Below, one piece after another: positions 56,091 through 64,000 of a stretch of 64,000 bases of DNA. The translations under genes and the position numbers were made by a program. The stretch comes from Ignatzschineria sp. F8392. GTDB taxonomy: Bacteria; Pseudomonadota; Gammaproteobacteria; Cardiobacteriales; Wohlfahrtiimonadaceae. The stretch spans positions 124,001 through 188,000 of the forward strand of contig NZ_NEFF01000005.1 in the NCBI RefSeq assembly GCF_002252045.1, in the 5' to 3' direction. The stretch's first letter is position 1. Each line of letters starts with the position of its first letter. Under the pieces are notes generated by a model. That model made no database searches, was not told the origin of the DNA, and was given only the letters and a program-made list of their open reading frames with translations.

Positions 56091-56743
56091 CTATTATCAC
56101 TTCCTATAAGCCACTCCGGGAGAGGCGATCGATTTTGAACAATACTCTCTATGATACCACTAACAACCACCTTCGGGGGGATATTGTCTGAGAAAGCAGT
56201 ATATGTCGCAACCTCTCGATAGAGAGGATCACGGATCAGGTAGAGTGCTTCAAGAACGGCCTGCGGATCATCCTGCTGCAATAGAGGCCGCTGGTTATCA
56301 AACCGAACTCGTTCATACTGCACTTCCGGCGAAACATTAAGATAGATAACAATACCATTATCAGATAGTTGTCGACGATTCTCTTCTGCCAAAATAGCAC
56401 CGCCTCCTGTGGAAAGAATAATCCCCTCTTTTGCCGTTAAAGCCTCTATCGCTCGTTTTTCTCGCTCTCTAAATCCTGATTCTCCTTCTAACTCAAAGAT
56501 GTAAGGTATCGTAACACCTGTTATCTCCTCAATGTAGTGATCACTATCAAAAAAAGTGAGATTTAATGCTTCCGCCAATAGACGCCCTACCGTGGATTTA
56601 CCAGCCCCCATCGGCCCTACTAAGTAGATATTTCTCTCAATATTTCTCTCAGTACTATTCTCAGTATTACTCTTCACCAAATTCCCCGCTCCTACAGAAT
56701 CTATCTTGACAATAACCCTTACTAACTTCTTATCTATTGCCAA
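56087..56743 (-). CDS. aroK: Shikimate kinase
   Basis: Phosphorylates shikimate with ATP. 218 aa, longer than E. coli AroK (173): residues 1-36 before RNIYLVGPMGAGKSTVG are an extra polar stretch (MAIDKKLVRVIVKID), and the ERNI-ERNI duplication near 35 looks like a recent repeat. The P-loop is GPMGAGKS (about 43-50), then DSDHYIEEITG (shikimate binding), LSTGGGAIL and the lid RPLLQQDDPQAVLEAL. A downstream start at or near residue 35 would give the common length. The start overlaps nothing; aroB overlaps by 4 bases. The leader holds three 11-mers (56781-56813). Confidence 0.94.
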   Translation of the reverse strand: MAIDKKLVRVIVKIDSVGAGNLVKSNTENSTERNIERNIYLVGPMGAGKSTVGRLLAEALNLTFFDSDHYIEEITGVTIPYIFELEGESGFREREKRAIEALTAKEGIILSTGGGAILAEENRRQLSDNGIVIYLNVSPEVQYERVRFDNQRPLLQQDDPQAVLEALYLIRDPLYREVATYTAFSDNIPPKVVVSGIIESIVQNRSPLPEWLIGSDNR

Positions 56744-56780
56744 ACTCTATTTTAATTTTCTCTTTAATCTCTACTTCTAT

Positions 56781-56813
56781 TTTCGCTTTGATTTCACTTT
56801 GATTTCACTTTGA
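56781..56813. repeat. Three tandem 11-mers between pilQ and aroK
   Basis: TTTCGCTTTGA followed by two copies of TTTCACTTTGA, ending exactly at the pilQ stop codon and 38 bases from the aroK start. Confidence 0.88.
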
Positions 56814-58328
56814 TTAAGGACTCAGTGTATCAACTATTCTTGGCCTAATAAATATTAACAACTCTGCCTTTTTCTGCTTATTTCCCTCTCGCTTAAAGAG
56901 TCTCCCTAAAAAGGGAAGTCGACTCAAAAAAGGGACTTCTGAAACAGTTGTTGCGGTATCATACTCATAGATACCGCCTAAAACGATTGTCTCACCATGA
57001 TTGACTAATGCCTGCGTTTTGAGCTCTTTTTTCGAAATAATAGGCTCCCCTTTTGGATCATACCCTGAGATCTCATCTTTAGAGATTAAGATATCGATCA
57101 AAATCTTCCCCTTTGGGGTGATTTGCGGGACGACATTAAGCTCCATAACCGCATCTTTAAATTCTGTATTTGTCCCCTCATTAGAGCTTGTTGAATAGGA
57201 TACTTCAGTTCCTTGCTTGATATAGGCGGCTCGCCGGCTTGTCGTTAAAATCGTAGGATTAGAGAGCATCTCACCTCTCCCCTCTGATTGCATTGCCGAG
57301 ATCTCTAGACCTAAATTTAACCCTTTGCCTAAAATCATATAGCCCATAGAAAAATCGGGAAGAGAGACCCCTAATGAGGTTAAACTTCCTAATTGACCTC
57401 CAAAGTGACCTGCACCTGCTTGCTCATTAGGAATCGCTCCTGAAAGCTCATAAGCTCCCCGTTGATAATTGAGTCCCCAGTTGACCCCAAGTTCTTTAGC
57501 AAAATCATCAAAAGCAGCCACAATGTAAGCGGAGATCTCCACCTGTTGTGCAGGCTGATCTAACTGATCAATAAGGCGTTTCAACTCCCTCATTTCAGAT
57601 ACAGATGCGGTTATCACTACCTGATTGAGACGATGATCGACACCGAGAGTGAAAGTTGATTCATTACCACCTCCTCGTAACTCACCTGATCCTCCTGATG
57701 CCTTTCCTCGCAAAATCTCAGCAATCTCCTTTGCCTCTGCATAATGGAGCGCGACAACCTCAGTAGTGATCTTTTCTTGATTCATTCTTGCAAAAGTATT
57801 GTGGCTTGCAATCATGATGACACCATTTACCTCCATTGAACTTAACCCCGTATAGAGAAGGAGAAGCTCTAATATCTCTGAAAAACTCATCTGATTAAGA
57901 TGGAGTGTAATGTGCTGATCAACAGTGGGATCAACAATAATATTTCTCCCTGACTCTTTCGCCAATAGATTCACAAAGTAAGAGAGGCTGACGCCATTTA
58001 GCGAGAAAGAGTAGAGAGGCTCTCCATTTTGAAAGCTCTGTGAACTCTGCACATCCGGTACCCAATCATTTGTCACGGTAACAGAAGGGAGTGAGTCCGT
58101 ATTATCAGAGGACTCCTCCTTCGATAGGCTATCGATCTGATTACTTCCGAAACTGATAGGTTGCAATATAATCCCCAATAATAGTATGAGAAAAATAGCT
58201 ATCACAATTGATCTTCTTACTGTCACACCCTTCTGTTTCTCTGCTAAACATCTTATCTGCTCCAATTTTAATCCTAGCTGCATCACTACCCTACTTCCCT
58301 CTGCTTCTACTCTACTTCCAAATAGCAT
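56814..58328 (-). CDS. pilQ: Type IV pilus secretin PilQ/HofQ
   Basis: Outer-membrane secretin through which pili or DNA pass. 504 aa, smaller than Pseudomonas PilQ (about 714) and close to HofQ/ComE types. Domains: N-terminal signal/TM (about 42-60), an STN-type domain (PLYSFSLNGVSLSYFVNLLAKESG, about 107-130), one N1-type repeat (about 180-245) and the secretin domain VEISAYIVAAFDDFAKELGVNWGL to the C-terminus (about 250-500, GRGEMLSNPTILTTS, GETIVLGGIYEYD, FLSRLPFLGRLFK). AMIN domains are missing. The start is uncertain: GGGGGGG lies 3 bases before ATG 58328, while ATG at 58283 and GTG further in are alternatives. It is followed by aroK. Confidence 0.93.
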   Translation of the reverse strand: MLFGSRVEAEGSRVVMQLGLKLEQIRCLAEKQKGVTVRRSIVIAIFLILLLGIILQPISFGSNQIDSLSKEESSDNTDSLPSVTVTNDWVPDVQSSQSFQNGEPLYSFSLNGVSLSYFVNLLAKESGRNIIVDPTVDQHITLHLNQMSFSEILELLLLYTGLSSMEVNGVIMIASHNTFARMNQEKITTEVVALHYAEAKEIAEILRGKASGGSGELRGGGNESTFTLGVDHRLNQVVITASVSEMRELKRLIDQLDQPAQQVEISAYIVAAFDDFAKELGVNWGLNYQRGAYELSGAIPNEQAGAGHFGGQLGSLTSLGVSLPDFSMGYMILGKGLNLGLEISAMQSEGRGEMLSNPTILTTSRRAAYIKQGTEVSYSTSSNEGTNTEFKDAVMELNVVPQITPKGKILIDILISKDEISGYDPKGEPIISKKELKTQALVNHGETIVLGGIYEYDTATTVSEVPFLSRLPFLGRLFKREGNKQKKAELLIFIRPRIVDTLSP

Positions 58329-58355
58329 CTACCCCCCCTATGCCTTATCCAGCAG

Positions 58356-59504
58356 TCACTCTCTTAAGGCTTCTTCTTGAAGATAGTCTATAAACTCCCG
58401 ATTAAAGAGCAGAAGCTGATCTCTATAAAAATCGATCTCTACAGATTGTCGCTCTAAAATAGAAAGATCAACAGCTATTATCTTCCCATTATTATAGGAA
58501 AATAGTGCTCTTCCACGATGATCGAAGGAGGATAGCGATAACGCCTCTCTCTTAATCACTCCTAAAAAACGAATTCCTTGAAATACCTCTCCCAACTGCC
58601 AATGAAATAACGGCTCTTCATGCCTCTTGAGCATACCTTCTCTTGCAGAGTAATGATCATTGTGATCCAATCTCACAGAAGAGAAAGGGAGCCAAAATGA
58701 TCCTGACTCGGAAGATAAATTTTTTGAGATAAAATTTTGAGCAATCCACGCTTGCCAATCACTGAGCGATAATTGATGGGTTATAAGCTCTTGGGAGATA
58801 TCACTAGCCTTTGTTGCCGGGATATCAGATAGAGAGGAAATTGAGCGCTCGGCCCCCCCTAAAAGTATAAAAAGATCATAAAATTTTAGCTGAACCTTAA
58901 ACATCTTCCTTGGCATCTGCGCTGCCATCTCTTCTATCGCAGTATCACAAAGGGCATTACTTGACATCTTCGTCCAACTTTCAATCTCTACAAGATATCT
59001 AGGATACTGCTCCGAAAGTGAATAGAGACTCTTTAAAAGTTGCGATGTATCACCACATAACCGTAACTTAAGAGTAAGACTTCCTCGATGAGACGCATCA
59101 GAAATAGGAGTAAATAGTGAAAGGATTAATCCATTATCGATGAAAGAGCGATAAACTCTCTCCGCAAAATCATCAACCGACCCCCATTTTGTCAATTGTT
59201 GCTGAATCATCGCTCTCACTTCCTTGAGCTGAGGAGATTTTAGTAATGCCTCCTGCTCCTCTCTTACAAGGGTTAATAGTGATTGTTGCCGTTGATATCG
59301 CTCTTCTAACTGTTGCAGCTCTCTTCTCTCTGAAAAATCAAATCCTAAGGGGGTCCATTTTAGAAGAAGAAAACTTAATAACAGCAAAAGAACCGATAGC
59401 AGTATCCAACGACTTTTAAAAGAGAGCCGGCAATAATCGTGCCAGTGAAACTCCCGAAGATCTCGCTTAAAAAATTGAACTAATTCTAACAATGATCTCC
59501 TCAT
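58356..59504 (-). CDS. PilO-like protein with a PilP-like C-terminal domain
   Basis: 382 aa. Residues 32-50 are a TM segment, 55-90 a coiled coil (FSERRELQQLEERYQRQQ), and 100-215 a ferredoxin-like region as in PilO/HofO. The end, about 299-370 (LFHWQLGEVFQGIRFLGVI, ALFSYNNGKIIAVDLSILERQS), has the strand pattern of PilP/HofP beta-sandwich domains, where PilP normally forms its own lipoprotein. No separate pilP gene lies between it and pilQ. The ATG overlaps the stop of the upstream gene (ATGA) and pilQ follows after 27 bases, so the three form an operon. A PilP role for the C-terminus is an inference from fold pattern and position. Confidence 0.75.
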   Translation of the reverse strand: MRRSLLELVQFFKRDLREFHWHDYCRLSFKSRWILLSVLLLLLSFLLLKWTPLGFDFSERRELQQLEERYQRQQSLLTLVREEQEALLKSPQLKEVRAMIQQQLTKWGSVDDFAERVYRSFIDNGLILSLFTPISDASHRGSLTLKLRLCGDTSQLLKSLYSLSEQYPRYLVEIESWTKMSSNALCDTAIEEMAAQMPRKMFKVQLKFYDLFILLGGAERSISSLSDIPATKASDISQELITHQLSLSDWQAWIAQNFISKNLSSESGSFWLPFSSVRLDHNDHYSAREGMLKRHEEPLFHWQLGEVFQGIRFLGVIKREALSLSSFDHRGRALFSYNNGKIIAVDLSILERQSVEIDFYRDQLLLFNREFIDYLQEEALRE

Positions 59505-60151
59505 TCTCCACCTACTTCACGTAAAGAGAGATGAGGCTCTAAAGAGAGTGTAAATAATCGAAATGGCTCCTGATCAGCACTCATTTGGGTAGTTATTTTC
59601 CAGCCATTTTGAACAAAGAGCGCTTCGATCTCACGCATTAAATCAAAGGAAACAACTCGTCCTTGCAATACTAAAGGAGCTTCCCTTTTCTCTTGCCACA
59701 GATTAGTGAGATAAATTTTTTGTGAATAGTGTTGCTCTATTTGCGCTAAAAGCATAATCAATGAGATCACGCTACTCTTTTGCTGAAGAAGATGGAGATC
59801 TCGCCATCGATAGAGTGGATCGAGAGCTTGATCTGCTCTTCTGATCTCTAATTGAGTTGCTCTAAGATCTTTTTCCAACTCTTGATGACTCAATCTAAGC
59901 GGAACAATCAAAAGATAACGCATTACAAGGGATAATAAAACAATCAGAAAAAGGAGCAAAATAGCCCCTAATAGCTCAATTAAAATAGGACGCTTCTGCC
60001 ATAAGGATCTTAACTTTGTAAACAAAGAAGAGAAACCCAATAAACATCTACTTAAAATCCCTCTTTGAGACCTTGTATATTGATGCTTATGGGTCTGTTT
60101 CTTTTGTGCCTTAATATCCGAGTCGGAGAGCTCAGTAATTATAATCTTCAC
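59501..60151 (-). CDS. PilN-like inner-membrane pilus protein
   Basis: 216 aa from GTG 60151, the best-supported start (GAGGAAG upstream); TTG at 60181 would add 10 residues. One TM segment (about 58-82, PILIELLGAILLLFLIVLLSLV), a coiled coil (about 85-115, HQELEKDLRATQLEIRRADQA), and a periplasmic ferredoxin-like domain (about 120-205, WRDLHLLQQKSSVISLIMLLAQIEQ, IYLTNLWQ) match PilN. The N-terminal INLLPWR motif that binds PilM is absent; the sequence starts KIIITELSDSDIKAQ. No pilM is upstream, where 349 bases of noncoding sequence occur. The polar N-terminus is unusually long (about 55 residues). Confidence 0.75.
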   Translation of the reverse strand: MKIIITELSDSDIKAQKKQTHKHQYTRSQRGILSRCLLGFSSLFTKLRSLWQKRPILIELLGAILLLFLIVLLSLVMRYLLIVPLRLSHQELEKDLRATQLEIRRADQALDPLYRWRDLHLLQQKSSVISLIMLLAQIEQHYSQKIYLTNLWQEKREAPLVLQGRVVSFDLMREIEALFVQNGWKITTQMSADQEPFRLFTLSLEPHLSLREVGGE

Positions 60152-60500
60152 CTTACAACTTCTTCCTCTATCATTACGCAACTCATTACTGAAGCAATTG
60201 CATAATGCTCTTAAATTCCCACTGATATTTGATTTAACTGACTTAATTTATGGGCTTATTAATCTAAAGAGCTAGGATAGCCTTATATAGATCAGCCTCA
60301 ATAAGTTAAAACTTAGTTTCTATTTCGCATCACTGGGAAAATAGAGTGGTTTAGAGGGTTAGATATGAAAGTTTTCAAGGCGCGAAAGCAATATAAGAAG
60401 AGGATTCTCTTGAACCTCTCAATCAATAGAAAAGAGGATTCTCTTGAACCTCTCAATCAATAGAGAATCTCTTCATAATTATCTCGCAGTTAACTCGCTA
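60152..60500. other. Spacer before the pilus cluster
   Basis: 349 bases without a gene, where pilM would be expected. It holds the 34-bp duplication that acts as the oppA terminator. The rest, toward the pilN start, is AT-rich and presumably promoter. Confidence 0.5.
60398..60465 (-). terminator. Tandemly duplicated (34 bp x2) terminator after the oppA-like gene
   Basis: Two copies of a 34-bp unit (33 of 34 identical). Each contains AGAGG...CCTCT stems; the minus-strand readouts end in TTTTC and TTCTT. The duplication thus makes a tandem terminator 36 bases after the gene stop. Confidence 0.75.
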
Positions 60501-62216
60501 TTACTTCGCTTTACTCTCACTACGAGAGCGGTGAGAAGAGAGATCATCTATCTGATTACTATCATCATGATCCATAATATAGAGGTCCTTCGTGTAGTAA
60601 TATCCTAACTGATTCTTCCCAGTATATCCGCCAACATGAGGCTTAACTAAACGAAGATTTGCAAAATAGAAGATTGGAATAATCACAGAATCCTGATCTA
60701 ACTTCTCTTCTGCAACTTGATAGAAATGAGCTCGCTCTTGATCATCTTTCGCTGTTAAGGTCTGCCTCATCAACTGATCAAATTCATCGCTCTTATAATG
60801 AACGGTATTAACGCTACTATCCCCTATCATCATATTTAAAAAGCTCGATGGCTCATTGTAATCAGCACACCACGAAGCTCGGACAACATCATAATTTCCA
60901 GCTCGCCGACTATCTGCATAAGTCTTCCATTCTCGATTATCTAGTGTCATCTCTACACCCGCATTCTGCTTAAGAAGTGAAGCTGCGGCAACGCCCATCT
61001 TTTTGTGAAGATCAGAGGTGTTATAGAGCAGTTTAATTTTTAAGGGATTAGATTCATCATAGCCTGCCTCTTTTAAGAGCGCTTTTGCTCGCGCACTACG
61101 CTCTTCCATCGGCTGATTAAACCATTCTGGAATCGTCAATTCTTCAATGCCGGCAATATAAGGAGGGGTAAAACTATAAGCGGGTAGATCACCTTGTGCT
61201 TTTACCCGATTTGTTAATAATTCTTGATCAAGCGCTAACTTTAACGCCTCCCTTACTCTAATATCAGTAAAAGGCTCCCGGCTATTATTAATCCCATAAT
61301 AATAGGTGCAAAGATAAGGACTTACCTTAATCTCATTTGGAATCTCTGCCTGTAACTTCTGAAAAAAGTCGATAGGAATATTGGCGGTAATATCGATCTC
61401 TCCGGCACGATAACGCTGTGCTTCTGTCACTTCTGAGGTAATCGGTAAAAATAGTACCTCATCAATCACCGTATTATCATTATCCCAATATGCTTGATTC
61501 CTTTTTAGTTTAATAAATTCATTTACTTGCCACTGCGCCAATTGATACGCGCCATTTCCTACAAAATGTCCAACATTGGTCCATTGATCACCATATTTTT
61601 CTATCACTTTTTGAGGAACAGGCGACATCGCTGTATGTGCTAAAAGTTGCGGAAAATAGGGGACAGCAGTTGATAATCTCACCTCTAATGTCTCATCATC
61701 TAGCGCTTTAACACCGAGATCATCTGCCGGCTTCTCTCCTAAAATAACATCGTCAATATTCTCAATGTGTGCATATTGCAGATAACTGGCATAAGGGGAA
61801 CCCGTTGCCGGATCTGCTAATCGTTTCCATGAATACTCAAAATCTGATGCCGTAATAGGATCTCCATTAGACCACTTAAGATCTGGTTTTAACTTGAAAC
61901 GCCAAACGATAAAGTCCTCATTCTCCCAGGACTTTGCCACTCGAGGTTCCATCTCCCCATCATCATTGATAATCACAAGCCCTTCAAAGAGATCTCGAGA
62001 TAGGTGAGACTCGGCAACGCCTTCAATTTTGTGTGGATCCAATGATTGAGGCTCAGTACCATTATTGCGAACTAGACGCTGTTGATCTGCCAACTTAACT
62101 CCCTCAGGAACAATTGCAGAAGAGGCTAACTCAACTGAAACTCCCCAAAGCGTAAATCCTACAGCAAGCGGCAGTAATGCCAAACGCCCTTTATAAAAAC
62201 GATTTTTCTGCTCCAT
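60501..62216 (-). CDS. Peptide ABC transporter substrate-binding protein (OppA-like)
   Basis: Periplasmic binding protein of the SBP_bac_5 family, probably for oligopeptides. 571 aa from ATG 62216 (MEQKNRFYKGRLALLPLAVGFTLWGVS, signal about 1-33); AGGAG is 8 bases away, while the other ATG at 62222 is only 2 bases from it. Landmarks: RNNGTEPQSLDPHKIEG, ESHLSRDLFEGL, LKPDLKWSNGDPITASDFEYSWKRLADP (the family signature) and YPYFPQLLAH. Close paralogue of the partial gene at 62668. No permease or ATPase genes are in the window. The C-terminal DLSSHRSRSESKAK tail is longer than in the paralogue. Confidence 0.94.
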   Translation of the reverse strand: MEQKNRFYKGRLALLPLAVGFTLWGVSVELASSAIVPEGVKLADQQRLVRNNGTEPQSLDPHKIEGVAESHLSRDLFEGLVIINDDGEMEPRVAKSWENEDFIVWRFKLKPDLKWSNGDPITASDFEYSWKRLADPATGSPYASYLQYAHIENIDDVILGEKPADDLGVKALDDETLEVRLSTAVPYFPQLLAHTAMSPVPQKVIEKYGDQWTNVGHFVGNGAYQLAQWQVNEFIKLKRNQAYWDNDNTVIDEVLFLPITSEVTEAQRYRAGEIDITANIPIDFFQKLQAEIPNEIKVSPYLCTYYYGINNSREPFTDIRVREALKLALDQELLTNRVKAQGDLPAYSFTPPYIAGIEELTIPEWFNQPMEERSARAKALLKEAGYDESNPLKIKLLYNTSDLHKKMGVAAASLLKQNAGVEMTLDNREWKTYADSRRAGNYDVVRASWCADYNEPSSFLNMMIGDSSVNTVHYKSDEFDQLMRQTLTAKDDQERAHFYQVAEEKLDQDSVIIPIFYFANLRLVKPHVGGYTGKNQLGYYYTKDLYIMDHDDSNQIDDLSSHRSRSESKAK

Positions 62217-62309
62217 CGTCATATCTCCTTTTAAGACTTTTTTAAATCTCTCTAAATTCTCTCTGAAATATCCTTAAGACCTTGATAACTTACTCTTTAT
62301 AACTGATTC

Positions 62310-62405
62310 CTTCTTCCTCGATTCTTCTCTCTTCTCTTCTTTTCTTCTTTTTTTCTTTTTTTCTTTTCTTCTTTTTTTCTTTTCTTCTTTTTTTCTACTT
62401 TTCTA
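62310..62405. repeat. Pyrimidine tract upstream of the oppA-like gene
   Basis: About 95 bases almost exclusively C and T with repeating CTTTTCTTCTTTTTTT units. On the minus strand it is polypurine. Located between the terminator of the partial paralogue and the start at 62216. The 451-base gap shows no gene. Confidence 0.85.
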
Positions 62406-62507
62406 TCATACTTTTAATATTATGCGCCAATACTAGGTGTACAACACCCTATGCTAATAGCATTAACACTATTTTTAATACTATTTGAATACTATTTGAA
62501 TACTATT

Positions 62508-62548
62508 AAAAAAAGCAGCCAAAATGGGGTACTCCATTCAGCTGCTTT
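62508..62548 (-). terminator. Rho-independent terminator after the partial OppA-like gene
   Basis: AAAGCAGC (62512-62519) and GCTGCTTT (62541-62548) enclose an ATGG-CCAT stem; TTTTTT follows on the minus strand. On its 5' side lie three near copies of TTTGAATACTAT (about 62483-62510). Confidence 0.85.
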
Positions 62549-62667
62549 TCTACTTGCTCATCGTAAAAACCATGTAATGAATAGATCGATAGATCAATAT
62601 AGAGATATACCGATATCGACAAAACAAGATAATTAGCGCAATATGATTAGCGATTAACGATTAGTAA

Positions 62668-64000
62668 TTAATGCTCAATAATATACATATCTTTCGTATA
62701 AGCATAACCTAGCGGATTGTTAACGCTATAACCGCCCACATAGGGTTTTACTAAACGAGGAGAGACATAGTAGTAGATAGGAACTAATGCACTATCTTCA
62801 TCAAGAACTCTCTCAGCTTCTTGATATGCTTTTACGCGATCATCTTCTGTCGCTGCGGTAATACTTTTACGCATTGCGGCATCAAATTCATCACTCTTAT
62901 AGTGAGAGGTATTATTACTACTAGTAGAGAGCATAATATTTAAGAAACTTGATGGCTCATTATAATCAGCACACCAACCTGCTCTCGCCACTTCATAATT
63001 CCCTTGATGACGACTATCTAAGAATGTTTTCCACTCTTGATTCTCAAGCTTTACTTCAATGCCGGCATTCTGTTTTAAGATCGATGCCGCGGCGATTGCA
63101 ACCTTTCTATGCGCCTCAGAAGTATTATAGAGTAGTGTAAATGAGAGCGGATTACCAGGACCATATCCTGCATCTGCTAAGAGTTGTTTTGCCTTCTCAT
63201 TACGCTCCTTCTGTGTAAGCTGGAACCACTCTGGCTCAATCGCTTCCATATCAACTGTTGAAGGCGGAGTAAAACCGAAGGCCGGCGTCTGTCCTTGTCC
63301 CATAACTTTATTTGCAATAATATCGCGATCAAGCGCCAACTTAACAGCTGCTCTTACCCGTGCATCATCAAAAGGTGCTTGCTCATTATTAATTTCATAA
63401 TAGTAAGTACAGAGTGATGGAGAGATCTTCACCTCATCTGGGATATCACGTTGCAATCTTGAGAAGAGATCTACGGGGATTGCATTATTGGTCATATCCA
63501 CTTCGCCACTACGATAACGATTCACATCGGTAACCTCTGAAGGGATCGCGAGGAACGTTACTTCATCGATCACAGTCTTATCGTTATCCCAATACTGGTC
63601 GTTGCGCTCAAGAACAATACGCTCATTCACCACCCAATCTTTTAATTTATAAGCACCATTACTGACAAAATTCTTCGGTGAAGTCCACTGATTACCATAC
63701 TCCTCAACAGTTGCACGATGAACAGGAACAGTTGATGTATGCCCTACCAATTTATCAATATAGGGGATCGGCTCACTTAACGTAATTTCAAATGTATGGT
63801 CATCTAGAGCACGGACACCTAATGTATCAGGATCTGCTTTACCATTGACAATATCATCGACATTTTCAACATGGGCATATTGAAGATAACTTGCGTAAGG
63901 AGATGCGGTGTTTGGATCAACTAAACGTTTCCATGAGTAGACAAAATCTTCCGCAGTTACCGGATCACCATTAGACCATTTCGCATCTTTGCGCAGATTA
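62668..64000 (-). CDS. Peptide ABC transporter substrate-binding protein (OppA-like), N-terminus outside window
   Basis: Second SBP_bac_5 protein, partial. The frame is open from the window edge to the stop at 62668 (444 codons). Visible: KDAKWSNGDPVTAEDFVYSWKRL (the family signature, in part), the YASYLQYAH stretch shared with the neighbour, and the shared C-terminal WCADYNEPSSFLNIM, RLVKPYVGGYSVNNPLGYAYTKDMYIIEH. Residue-by-residue similarity to the gene at 60501 shows a tandem duplication, now diverged (for example HVENVDDIVNGK against HIENIDDVILGE). It ends at IIEH, without the extra tail of its paralogue. The two have separate terminators, so they are probably expressed independently. 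Confidence 0.93.
   Translation of the reverse strand, partial: NLRKDAKWSNGDPVTAEDFVYSWKRLVDPNTASPYASYLQYAHVENVDDIVNGKADPDTLGVRALDDHTFEITLSEPIPYIDKLVGHTSTVPVHRATVEEYGNQWTSPKNFVSNGAYKLKDWVVNERIVLERNDQYWDNDKTVIDEVTFLAIPSEVTDVNRYRSGEVDMTNNAIPVDLFSRLQRDIPDEVKISPSLCTYYYEINNEQAPFDDARVRAAVKLALDRDIIANKVMGQGQTPAFGFTPPSTVDMEAIEPEWFQLTQKERNEKAKQLLADAGYGPGNPLSFTLLYNTSEAHRKVAIAAASILKQNAGIEVKLENQEWKTFLDSRHQGNYEVARAGWCADYNEPSSFLNIMLSTSSNNTSHYKSDEFDAAMRKSITAATEDDRVKAYQEAERVLDEDSALVPIYYYVSPRLVKPYVGGYSVNNPLGYAYTKDMYIIEH

Overview
This window looks like chromosomal core sequence of an AT-rich gammaproteobacterium. The evidence is outer-membrane assembly genes (bamE, lolB), DsbC, XerD, YggX and gene orders seen in many gammaproteobacteria: rpmH-rnpA-yidD-yidC-mnmE, yhbY divergent from rlmE-ftsH, pil genes-aroK-aroB-damX position, and lolB-ispE-prs with a tRNA-Gln. 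The low GC, the class II DAHP synthase and the long-form LeuA are compatible with the Ignatzschineria/Wohlfahrtiimonas (Cardiobacteriales) neighbourhood. That placement is an inference, not a database result.

Region by region. 1-3.2 kb: a cell-wall amidase (partial) and a TPR lipid-independent exported protein, overlapping on the minus strand. 3.6-12.6 kb: plus-strand biosynthesis genes elbB, hom, ilvI-ilvH-ilvC, class II DAHP synthase and accA. 12.7-17.5 kb: a DUF815 ATPase, an aminosugar pair (SIS-domain deaminase and nagA) and an AEC transporter. 17.5-24.3 kb: ttcA, ftsH, rlmE, a small membrane protein divergent from yhbY, dsbC and xerD. 24.6-28.3 kb: a Na/Pi transporter, a Lys/Ala/Glu-rich helical lipoprotein and a DUF3820 protein. 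28.4-33.9 kb: mnmE, yidC, yidD, rnpA, rpmH, metK. 34.5-40.2 kb: leuA, yggX, two tRNA-Gln genes around prs, and lolB-ispE. 40.3-45.6 kb: a B12-binding radical SAM protein, xpt, a FUSC-family membrane protein and an unknown protein. 45.8-47.3 kb: an orphan fimbrial-type protein and two tRNAs. 47.6-54 kb: ftsY, a TPR membrane protein, maf, bamE, uup. 54-60.2 kb: a type IV pilus/aromatic cluster. 60.5-64 kb: two OppA-like peptide-binding paralogues, the second cut by the window edge.

How the genes fit together. The coherent groups are branched-chain amino acid and threonine/methionine precursors (hom, ilvIHC, leuA, metK), the shikimate pathway (DAHP synthase, aroB, aroK), protein insertion (yidC, ftsY, ftsH), tRNA/rRNA maturation (rnpA, mnmE, ttcA, rlmE) and envelope assembly (amidase, lolB, bamE, dsbC, type IV pilus secretin).

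No phage, CRISPR array or complete insertion sequence was seen. The most unusual items are a likely PilO-PilP fusion in a pilus cluster with no visible PilM, a DamX-position ATPase without a SPOR domain, an extremely repetitive lipoprotein followed by a terminator whose loop carries IS3-like ends, and a recurring pattern of short tandem duplications just upstream of start codons.
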